A DNA stretch of 11,790 nt from an uncultured Prevotella sp. Lineage in GTDB: Bacteria; Bacteroidota; Bacteroidia; Bacteroidales; Bacteroidaceae. The translations under genes were made by a program, and so were the position numbers. Every line of letters starts with the position of its first letter. Within the stretch, counting starts at the first letter, position 1. The stretch lies in NCBI GenBank assembly GCA_902497035.1, contig CABVDL010000083.1:1-11790 (forward strand). The letters are read 5' to 3'. This document shows, piece by piece, positions 6,616 through 11,790 of the stretch. The notes under the pieces are model-generated. The model did not search any database, was not told the DNA's origin, and saw only the letters and a list, made by a program, of their open reading frames with translations.

Positions 6616-7782
6616 ATGAAAAAGCATCTCTTACTATTTGTCGCGCTGCTGTCGCTGTGTTTGACTGCGAGTGCCCAGCAGCGGAAGCTGAATGTCTATG
6701 GCGTGGGTTTCTACAACCTTGAGAACCTCTTTGACACCTGCCACGACGTGGGGAAAAACGACTACGAGTTTCTGCCGAAAGGCTCCTACCGCTGGAACGG
6801 CATGAAATACTCTCACAAGCTGCGCAACATGGCGCAGGCACTGAGCGACATGGGTACCAATGTGCTGAAGGGTGTGGGCTGTTCGGTGATTGGCGTGAGT
6901 GAGGTGGAAAACGACCGCGTGCTGGCCGACTTGTGCAATCAGCCGGCGTTGAAGGCGCGTGGCTTCAAGTTCTGCCATGTTGAGGGACCAGACCGCCGCG
7001 GTGTAGATTGCGGCCTGCTTTACAATCCCAACTTCTTCACCGTTACCGATGTCAGGCTTTATCCGTATATTCCAACCGACAAGCAGAGTCCGAAGTTTCA
7101 CACCCGAGGCTTCCTCGCCGTCGGTGGCCTGATGGCCGGCGAGCGGGTGGTCTTCATCGTCTGCCATCTGCCGAGCCGTTTCAATGGCTCTTACTACCGT
7201 GAGGTGGGTGCCGAGCAGGCCGCTAATGTGAAAAACCGCATTCTGGCCGCCGACAAGCACTGCAAGGTGTTTGTGATGGGCGACATGAACGACGACCCCA
7301 CCGACAAGAGCATCCATGAGAAGCTCGCCGGCAAGGAGGAAATCAGCATGGTGGGCAAAAACGACATGTATAATCCCTGGTATAATGTGCTGGCAAAGCA
7401 AGGCACCGGCACCCTGCAGTATCAGGGCAACTGGAACCTTTTCGACCAGATATTGATGTCGCCGAACCTGCTCAACAGAGACGGAGCAAAGGACTTTTCC
7501 TCACTGAAATATGTGAAGAAAGAGATTCAGCGTATGCCTTACCTCTTCCAGACCGAGGGAAAATACAAGGGCAACACCAAGCGCACCACGGCCGGAGGTG
7601 TGTGGCTCGACGGCTACAGCGACCACCTGCCCGTCGTCGTTTATTTAGCCAAAAGTCAGGACGCCAGGCAGAATACGGTGTCAGACTTTAAGCTGCCCGC
7701 CTTCACAGAGGCAGAGCAGGCGTATATAGACCGCTGTGAGGCAGAGCGTAAGGAGCTGGAGGCCAATGACAAGAACAGATAG
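6616..7782 (+). CDS. Secreted endonuclease/exonuclease/phosphatase-family protein
   Basis: 388 residues from ATG 6616, chosen because it opens directly into a signal peptide (MKKHLLLFVALL..., cleavage after TASA before QQ). The ATG at 6604 is possible, but anything further upstream would overlap the promoter. The DNase I-like fold is complete: FYNLENLFD (Asn34, Glu36), IGVSEVEN with metal-binding Glu96, DCGLLYNP, FIVCHLPSR with His184, VMGDMND with Asp223 and Asn225, and GYSDHLPVVV with the catalytic Asp336-His337 pair. The last 35 residues form a charged helix. Family members cleave phosphodiester or phosphomonoester bonds in nucleic acids, phosphoinositides or sphingomyelin. There is no lipobox, so it should be periplasmic or released. 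It diverges from the TonB receptor operon, supporting a role in breaking down an imported phosphate-containing substrate, probably nucleic acid. The exact substrate is inferred. Confidence 0.92.
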   Translation: MKKHLLLFVALLSLCLTASAQQRKLNVYGVGFYNLENLFDTCHDVGKNDYEFLPKGSYRWNGMKYSHKLRNMAQALSDMGTNVLKGVGCSVIGVSEVENDRVLADLCNQPALKARGFKFCHVEGPDRRGVDCGLLYNPNFFTVTDVRLYPYIPTDKQSPKFHTRGFLAVGGLMAGERVVFIVCHLPSRFNGSYYREVGAEQAANVKNRILAADKHCKVFVMGDMNDDPTDKSIHEKLAGKEEISMVGKNDMYNPWYNVLAKQGTGTLQYQGNWNLFDQILMSPNLLNRDGAKDFSSLKYVKKEIQRMPYLFQTEGKYKGNTKRTTAGGVWLDGYSDHLPVVVYLAKSQDARQNTVSDFKLPAFTEAEQAYIDRCEAERKELEANDKNR

Positions 7783-8365
7783 CCCGGCAACGGAGACGCA
7801 TCCCTTTGAGCCTTTCCTGCCGGCCAATGCGAGACTGCTGATGCTCGGCACCTTTCCGCCGGCACCCAAGCGCTGGTGCATGGAGTGGTATTACCCCAAC
7901 TACACCAACGATATGTGGCGCATCATGGGGCTGATTTTCTTTGGCGACAAGCAGCACCTTGTCGATGAGGCCGGCCATACTTACCGTCTTGACGACATCA
8001 AGAAGATGATGCGCGAGAAGGGCATTGCCATCTTCGACACCTGCCTTCGCATACGCCGCACCACAGGGACTGCGGCCGACAAGGACTTGGAAGTGGTGGA
8101 GCAGGCCGACCTTGACGCGATGCTGAGGTCGCTGCCGCAATGCCGCGGAGTGGTGACGGCGGGACAGTTGGCCACCACGCTCTTTGCAGGCCACTATGGT
8201 GTGGACATCCGCAAGATGAAGCTTGGCGAGCATCGCGACTTCACCTTTGAGGGCCGCACCATCAGTCTGTTCCGTGAGCCGAGCAGCAGCCGCGCCTATC
8301 CCATGCGGGTGGAGCAGAAGGCCGCCTACTACCGGCAGATGTTCGAGGCCTTGGGCGTCAAATGA
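7766..8365 (+). CDS. Uracil-DNA glycosylase superfamily protein
   Basis: 199 residues from ATG 7766, which overlaps the end of the preceding gene by 17 bases and has GGAG upstream. An in-frame start at 7736 is possible but would lengthen the overlap. The fold matches the MUG/UDG-like superfamily: a LLMLGTFPP strand-loop (24-32) as motif 1 region, then WYYPNYTNDMW (41-51) with the expected Asn/Asp and aromatic residues that hold the base. IAIFDTCLR and GVVTAGQLA form core strands, and REPSSSRAYPM (170-180) is the motif 2 region that replaces the classical HPS. Such enzymes remove uracil or related bases from DNA, starting base-excision repair in the cytoplasm. Related Bacteroidota proteins carry this annotation, but the lesion they act on is not settled. 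No signal peptide. Translational coupling to the secreted nuclease gene is likely. Confidence 0.85.
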   Translation: MTRTDSPATETHPFEPFLPANARLLMLGTFPPAPKRWCMEWYYPNYTNDMWRIMGLIFFGDKQHLVDEAGHTYRLDDIKKMMREKGIAIFDTCLRIRRTTGTAADKDLEVVEQADLDAMLRSLPQCRGVVTAGQLATTLFAGHYGVDIRKMKLGEHRDFTFEGRTISLFREPSSSRAYPMRVEQKAAYYRQMFEALGVK

Positions 8366-8388
8366 CCGGCGCTCTGGCCCGGGGCCGG
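8366..8388 (+). other. GC-rich hairpin between glycosylase and uridine kinase genes
   Basis: Directly after the glycosylase stop, CTGGCC (8374-8379) can pair with GGCCGG (8383-8388) around a CGG loop with one G-U pair. Alternatively CCGGC (8366-8370) pairs with GCCGG (8384-8388). An A-rich rather than T-rich stretch follows, so it is not a standard terminator. It may mark an RNA processing or stability point in the leader of udk. Confidence 0.3.
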
Positions 8389-8455
8389 AACGGAATAAAA
8401 AATAAAACGTTTGGGACGGAGGCGTCGGCCGCCGCCCTGTAAAAGAAGATATCAG

Positions 8456-9094
8456 ATGGAGAACGACAAGAGCAAGAATGTGACCATCATCGGCATTGCC
8501 GGAGGTACAGGGTCTGGCAAGACCACAGTGGTGAAGAAAATAGTAGAGGCGCTGCCGCCGCATTTTGTGGCCGTGGTTCCGCTGGACTCTTATTACAACG
8601 ATACCACGGGCCTGACCGACGAGGAGCGCAAGGCCATCAACTTTGACCACCCCGACGCCTTCGACTGGAAGCTGCTCATCAAGCAAATCAACGAGCTGAG
8701 GGAGGGCAGAGCCATTGAGCAGCCCACCTATTCTTATATATTGAGCAACCGCTTGCCCGAGACCGTCCACGTGGAGCCGAAGCCCGTCATCATCATCGAG
8801 GGCATTATGACGCTCATCAACAAGCGGCTGCGAGAGATGATGGACTTGAAGATTTTCGTCGATTGCGACTCCGACGAGCGGCTAATCCGCAACATCCAGC
8901 GCGACACTATCGACCGTGGCCGCACGGTCTCGATGGTGGTTGACCGCTATCTGAAAGTGCTCAAGCCGATGCACGAGCAGTTTATAGAGCCAACAAAGCG
9001 CTTTGCCGACGTCATTATCCCGCAGGGCGGGGAGAACGTAAAGGGCATCGGCATGCTGACCAACTACATCAAGACTTTGGTTCCTGCAAAGTAG
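8456..9094 (+). CDS. udk: Uridine kinase
   Basis: 212 residues, the usual family length, starting at MENDKSKNVTIIGIAGG with AAAAGAAG upstream; earlier in-frame codons encode an Arg/Pro-rich stretch atypical of the family. The P-loop GGTGSGKT spans 16-23. Further marks are VPLDSYYND, the INFDHPDAFDW segment that binds the nucleoside, PTYSYILSNR, the Walker-B-like VIIIEGIMTL, FVDCDSDERLIRNIQRD with the lid arginines, and FADVIIPQGGEN near the end. It transfers phosphate from ATP or GTP to uridine or cytidine, making UMP or CMP (EC 2.7.1.48), the committing step of pyrimidine salvage. It lies 90 bases after the glycosylase gene on the same strand, so co-transcription is possible but no promoter decides it. 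Its 3' end overlaps the converging DUF308 gene by 26 bases. Confidence 0.96.
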   Translation: MENDKSKNVTIIGIAGGTGSGKTTVVKKIVEALPPHFVAVVPLDSYYNDTTGLTDEERKAINFDHPDAFDWKLLIKQINELREGRAIEQPTYSYILSNRLPETVHVEPKPVIIIEGIMTLINKRLREMMDLKIFVDCDSDERLIRNIQRDTIDRGRTVSMVVDRYLKVLKPMHEQFIEPTKRFADVIIPQGGENVKGIGMLTNYIKTLVPAK

Positions 9095-9755
9095 CGTCGT
9101 TGTCGGTTGTGTCGGCGTGAGCCGCCTCTTCAGCCGCAGCGGCATCGCCGTTGGCGCTGTGTGCGGTGAGCATGCGCCTGCGGCATTGGTGAATTTTGAT
9201 GCTGTTGATGATTTCCGCCACGCCATACACCATCATGCACCAGCCCAAGACAAGCAGCGGCACCGAAGCCATGAACGCAGGCTTGATGAGGGCTGTCAGG
9301 CCAATAAGCAAGAGCAGCGAGGGACTTATCCACCAAAAGATGCCGATGTGGGCAAAGCGGGTGGCAGAGGTGAGGTTGTAGAACTGGTTGACGGCGCCCA
9401 AGATGATGATGGCGCCTAAAACATACACAAGTCCGTTGACAAACGTTCCGGGCATCAGTGCCAGTATCGCGCCGAGGATAACACTGCCGATGCCCACGAT
9501 GGGAAAGTTGGGAGCCGGCTGCCTGATGAGCCTGCCCTGCGCGTCGTAGAGGTCGAATGCGTCCCCATTGCTCCCGCCGGCACTCTTGCGCTTGGCAGAG
9601 AGATAGGCCAGACAACTGATAAGCCCGGAGATGAAAAACAGAATACCCACGGCAATGGTCATGCCGGTGACGGCCTGGTCGCGGTATTTTACCAGCAGTA
9701 CGCCAATCACAATGGCGCAGACAGCACGGAAGATGGAACTTTGAAGTACTTTCAT
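9069..9755 (-). CDS. DUF308/HdeD-like six-helix membrane protein
   Basis: 228 residues from ATG 9755-9753, placed just after the promoter; the in-frame ATG at 9848 would lie upstream of that promoter. Six hydrophobic segments are visible at about 9-24, 28-53, 84-102, 104-125, 132-156 and 158-184, with a polar loop at about 55-80 that includes DLYDAQGRLIRQP. This spacing, the glycine-rich helices and motifs such as VGILFFISGLIS and LVLGWCMMVYGVAEII match the DUF308/HdeD family. HdeD contributes to acid resistance in Escherichia coli, but the function of Bacteroidota members is unknown. The tail (about 185-228) is basic, then Ala/Asp/Glu-rich low complexity, probably cytoplasmic. Its last codons overlap udk on the other strand. 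Confidence 0.82.
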   Translation of the reverse strand: MKVLQSSIFRAVCAIVIGVLLVKYRDQAVTGMTIAVGILFFISGLISCLAYLSAKRKSAGGSNGDAFDLYDAQGRLIRQPAPNFPIVGIGSVILGAILALMPGTFVNGLVYVLGAIIILGAVNQFYNLTSATRFAHIGIFWWISPSLLLLIGLTALIKPAFMASVPLLVLGWCMMVYGVAEIINSIKIHQCRRRMLTAHSANGDAAAAEEAAHADTTDNDATLQEPKS

Positions 9756-9773
9756 GATGATGAATATTTGATG

Positions 9774-9804
9774 CAAAGATAGCCTTTTCCGCTTAATTAT
9801 CGAA
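9774..9804 (-). promoter_or_regulatory. Promoter of the DUF308 gene
   Basis: TATCTTTG on the minus strand (9781-9774) is an exact -7 element, the same octamer as in the TonB receptor promoter. TTCG (9804-9801) serves as -33 with one mismatch and a 19-base spacer. The start would fall near 9768, within 15 bases of the ATG. Confidence 0.7.
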
Positions 9805-9841
9805 TGATTTAAGGTGAAAATATCAGAATAACAATATTTCA

Positions 9842-10357
9842 ATGACAAAGCTGTATTTGGTGCGTCACGGCGAGACCGTGGCCAACAAGGCCCAGATTCT
9901 TCAGGGCCATCAGGGAGGAGAGTTGAACGAAACGGGCAAGGCGCAGGCCCGCGAGGTGGCTGAGAAAATGAAAGATGCGCCCATTGACGTTTTTGTGGCC
10001 AGCGACCTGCACCGCGCCATCCAGACCTGCACCATCATTGCAGCGCCGCATGGGGTGGGGGAGCAGGACATCGTGACGACACCGCTGCTGCGCGAGCGCG
10101 ACTGGGGCAGCTTTACCGGCCGTTTCATCCCCGACCTGGAGCATGCCGAATGGCCCGAAGACGTGGAGTCGCTTGAGCATATGAAAAGCCGCGCCAGGAA
10201 ATTCCTGACGTGGCTTAAGGTGACTTACCCCGGCAAGACCGTGCTTGCCGTGGGGCACGGTATCATCAACAAAGCCATTCAGAGCGTGTATTTCAACAAG
10301 CCGATGAACGAGATTGTGAAGATGAACAATGCCGAGATACGTGTGCTGATGCTGTAA
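9842..10357 (+). CDS. Histidine phosphatase family protein (phosphoglycerate mutase-like)
   Basis: 171 residues. LVRHGETVAN places the RHG motif at 8-10, with His9 as the phosphate-accepting residue. LQGHQGGELNETGKAQA follows as usual, then SDLHRAIQT with Arg58, RERDWGSFTG with the proton-donor Glu85, and VGHGIINKA with His139. All four catalytic positions are present. The length fits the small branch-1 phosphatases (broad-specificity sugar, nucleotide or cobalamin-pathway phosphatases) more than the longer glycolytic mutase. The substrate cannot be read from sequence. There is no signal peptide, so it is cytoplasmic. It diverges from the DUF308 gene across 86 bases; no clear promoter was seen on this strand. 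It converges on the next gene with a 25-base gap. Confidence 0.92.
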   Translation: MTKLYLVRHGETVANKAQILQGHQGGELNETGKAQAREVAEKMKDAPIDVFVASDLHRAIQTCTIIAAPHGVGEQDIVTTPLLRERDWGSFTGRFIPDLEHAEWPEDVESLEHMKSRARKFLTWLKVTYPGKTVLAVGHGIINKAIQSVYFNKPMNEIVKMNNAEIRVLML

Positions 10358-10382
10358 GGGCCTTGCTGAAATCAGACTTCGC

Positions 10383-11465
10383 TTATCGTCTTCCGAAGTG
10401 TCCGCCGCCACTGAAACTGCCGCCCGTCGAGCGAGTTCCTGCCGATGATCCGCTTCCGCTGAACGACGAGCCTCCAAAGGAGCTGCCGCGGTTGCCAAAA
10501 CTATGGCTGGAAGAGTTGGACGGAGCGGAGTAGCTGCGGCTTGGGGTGGAGAAGCTTCGCGTGGGGGCTGACGGGGCAGAGTTGCTGCGAACGGAGCTGC
10601 CGCTGCGCGGTGAGAACGTGCTGTTCGGTGTGGCCGACGAGCTGCTGCCGAAGCTGCTGCCACGGTTTCCGAAGTGGCTGCCGCCGCTGAGGGTGCTGTT
10701 GTCCGGTCGCGTCACAGTGGTGCGTGTGCTGCTCTCGCGCGGCATGCCGAACGAGCGGCTGTTGCTCTGCGAGCTGCTCTGCGCGCCGTTGCCGAACGTG
10801 CGGTTGCGCAGCGGGCTGTTGGCGTTGTCGTTTCTCATGTTGCCGAAGGTGCGTGTGCCGTTGTTGCGCTGGCTGCTGCCCATTGCCGACCCGTAGCCCC
10901 ACGAGCGTGACCCGTTGCGGTCGACGCGGTAGCCCGTGCCGTAGTTGCCACGGTCGAAACGGTCGCGCATGCCCGGACGGGGGCCGCCGTAGCGCGGGCC
11001 GTACCAGTCACGGCCACGGTACCAGCTGCGTCCGCCGTTGTGATACCAGGAGTGGCCGCCGCGGTAGGTGATGACGAAGTTGGGGCAGCCGAAGTAGAAG
11101 AAGTCGCGGTGCGGGTAGCGGGCATAGATGCCGAAGTGCCAGTATCCGCCGTCCCAGTAGAGCGGGCGGTAGAAGTAGGCCGCGTCACAATAGGTGCGGT
11201 ACTGCCAGCTGCTCAGAATGTAGTACAGGTCGAGATTGCGCTGCCGCCAGTAGGCGCCGTAGAGGTCGTCGTAGTTGTCGATGCGCATCAGATAGTCCAG
11301 GTTGATCTCGTATGCGGCCTCGTACTGCTCGTCGGTGAGGTTGAGCTCATAGGCCATCTTGTCGGTGAGGAACAAGGCCTGGTCGCGCGCCTGCTGGTAA
11401 CTCATGGCCGAAACGCTGGTTGCCATCACGAAAAGCGCTGTGAGAAGAAATGCTAACCGTTTCAT
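10383..11465 (-). CDS. Secreted protein, helical domain plus Ser/Gly/Arg-rich low-complexity tail
   Basis: 360 residues. The signal peptide ends in TSVSA (20). Residues about 21-100 look helical and charged, with QARDQALFLTDKMAYELNLTDEQYEAAYEINLDYL; the LTDEQ phrase recalls small periplasmic proteins of Bacteroidota such as DUF4890-like ones. Residues about 97-165 are rich in Tyr, Trp, Phe, Gly and His (FYRPLYWDGGYWHFGIY, SWYHNGGRSWYRGRDWYG). Residues about 166-360 are low complexity in Ser, Gly, Arg and Asn, with scattered TFGN and SFG units and a near-duplicate unit (SHFGNRGSSFG at 263-273, SHSFGNRGSSFGG at 320-332). There is no enzyme motif. The Arg/Gly- and aromatic-rich design suggests a sticky, disordered surface or envelope protein; function is unknown. 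It has a perfect promoter at 11505-11535 with an unusual inverted repeat. Confidence 0.8.
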   Translation of the reverse strand: MKRLAFLLTALFVMATSVSAMSYQQARDQALFLTDKMAYELNLTDEQYEAAYEINLDYLMRIDNYDDLYGAYWRQRNLDLYYILSSWQYRTYCDAAYFYRPLYWDGGYWHFGIYARYPHRDFFYFGCPNFVITYRGGHSWYHNGGRSWYRGRDWYGPRYGGPRPGMRDRFDRGNYGTGYRVDRNGSRSWGYGSAMGSSQRNNGTRTFGNMRNDNANSPLRNRTFGNGAQSSSQSNSRSFGMPRESSTRTTVTRPDNSTLSGGSHFGNRGSSFGSSSSATPNSTFSPRSGSSVRSNSAPSAPTRSFSTPSRSYSAPSNSSSHSFGNRGSSFGGSSFSGSGSSAGTRSTGGSFSGGGHFGRR

Positions 11466-11469
11466 AGTT

Positions 11470-11520
11470 ATAATGCTTAAATGTTATTTTTCTTTTTTAC
11501 ACCGCAAAGTTAAGCATTAT
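11470..11520. repeat. 11-bp perfect inverted repeat around the promoter and leader
   Basis: ATAATGCTTAA (11470-11480) and TTAAGCATTAT (11510-11520) are exact reverse complements separated by 29 bases. One arm overlaps the -7 element and promoter spacer; the other lies a few bases before the start codon. The promoter arm is upstream of the expected transcript start, so the two arms would not both be in the RNA. That favours paired protein-binding sites on DNA rather than an RNA hairpin. Confidence 0.6.
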
Positions 11521-11535
11521 GCCGCGACGGTCAAA
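11505..11535 (-). promoter_or_regulatory. Promoter of the low-complexity secreted protein gene
   Basis: Minus-strand TTTG (11535-11532), 19-base spacer, TAACTTTG (11512-11505): an exact consensus match. Transcription should start near 11500, giving a leader of roughly 35 bases. Confidence 0.88.
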
Positions 11536-11539
11536 AGGC

Positions 11540-11564
11540 TTTTCCCTACCCCGATGGGGGAAAA
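11540..11564. repeat. 7-bp inverted repeat with GC-rich loop
   Basis: TTTTCCC (11540-11546) and GGGAAAA (11558-11564) are perfect arms around TACCCCGATGG, which can itself pair as CCCC and GGGG in an alternative fold. It lies just upstream of the -33 element of the promoter at 11505-11535. It could be a regulator site for that promoter or a structured end of some transcript; neither is shown. Confidence 0.3.
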
Positions 11565-11646
11565 TCCCTATTTGTCAGCGGAACTGTGCGTCATGGCTCC
11601 AATATTGGCGCATGAAGATTAAATCAGGTCTTTTAACCTGCCTTCT

Positions 11647-11678
11647 TTTGGAAAGGTTTGTAATTTGTCGTAACTTTG
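11647..11678 (+). promoter_or_regulatory. Promoter of an unseen gene to the right
   Basis: TTTG (11647-11650), 20-base spacer, TAACTTTG (11671-11678): an exact Bacteroidota consensus match. The start should be near 11685, so at least 100 bases of transcript lie in the window before any long reading frame. Within it are two very short frames, ATG 11686 to TAA 11736 (16 residues) and ATG 11738 to TAA 11758 (6 residues). Neither has supporting evidence as a real peptide. Confidence 0.8.
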
Positions 11679-11790
11679 CACTTCAATGATTTTCTTTAAG
11701 GTGTTTATATCCTCAAATCCGCAACTACGCGCCTAATATGATACAGAAGCGAAAATAATCTGCATCGTTAGTAAAAAGGGGGCACAGTGC

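Larger units (their letters stand above)
11466..11790. other. Gene-free right end
   Basis: No convincing coding region was seen in these 325 bases on either strand. It holds the minus-strand promoter at 11505-11535, the two inverted repeats, a small CAGGT/ACCTG hairpin (about 11625-11640) followed by a T-rich stretch, and the plus-strand promoter at 11647-11678. The last 100 bases are probably the untranslated leader of a gene beginning beyond the edge. Confidence 0.55.

Noticed and set aside
8411..8455. N-terminal extension of uridine kinase
   Set aside because: The added residues are Arg/Pro-rich and absent from the family; the ATG at 8456 gives standard length and P-loop position.
7703..8770. 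Long minus-strand open frame (355 codons) across the glycosylase and uridine kinase genes
   Set aside because: It spans two well-supported plus-strand genes and their intergenic gap and shows no recognisable family features.
9839..10663. Minus-strand frame (274 codons) opposite the histidine phosphatase gene, with an Ala/Arg-rich start
   Set aside because: The phosphatase has all four catalytic motifs on the plus strand. The Ala/Arg-rich part is an out-of-frame reading of the low-complexity gene.
1..11790. CRISPR array, insertion sequence, phage or tRNA/rRNA genes
   Set aside because: I saw no regularly spaced repeats, transposase-like protein, terminal inverted repeats with target duplication, or tRNA cloverleaf in reading both strands.

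Overview
The window looks like a chromosomal segment from a member of the Bacteroidales (Bacteroidota); the genus cannot be fixed from sequence alone. The evidence is the promoter type (TTTG, 19-21 bases, TAnnTTTG, seen at five or six places), lipoproteins whose lipidated Cys is followed by acidic or Ser residues, a C-minus (type B) ribosomal protein L31, a DUF5689-type lipoprotein beside a TonB-dependent receptor, and weak Shine-Dalgarno sequences. Coding DNA is fairly GC-rich and intergenic DNA is AT-rich.

Left part, minus strand (read right to left from about 6534): a TonB-dependent outer-membrane receptor, a DUF5689-type OB-fold lipoprotein and a lipoprotein with two tandem OB-fold-like repeats form one tight operon behind a strong promoter. 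Next comes rpmE2 with its own promoter and a likely terminator, then a secreted DNA/RNA non-specific endonuclease lipoprotein. The first 222 bases hold an unresolved gene edge.

Middle part, plus strand: diverging from the receptor operon is a secreted endonuclease/exonuclease/phosphatase-fold enzyme. It overlaps a uracil-DNA glycosylase-family gene, followed by uridine kinase. With the minus-strand nuclease, this puts two exported nuclease-fold enzymes on either side of an outer-membrane import operon, with a pyrimidine salvage kinase close by. My main inference is a locus for capturing extracellular nucleic acid or nucleotides: cut outside, bind and import through the TonB-dependent receptor, and salvage inside. 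The sequence suggests this but does not prove it.

Right part: a six-helix DUF308/HdeD-like membrane protein (minus) overlaps the 3' end of uridine kinase. It diverges from a histidine-phosphatase-family enzyme (plus). A secreted protein with a helical N-terminal domain and a long Ser/Gly/Arg/Asn/Phe low-complexity tail (minus) follows. Its promoter overlaps one arm of an 11-bp perfect inverted repeat. The last 325 bases hold no recognised gene but carry a strong plus-strand promoter firing out of the window.

No tRNA, rRNA, CRISPR array, insertion sequence or phage gene was recognised.
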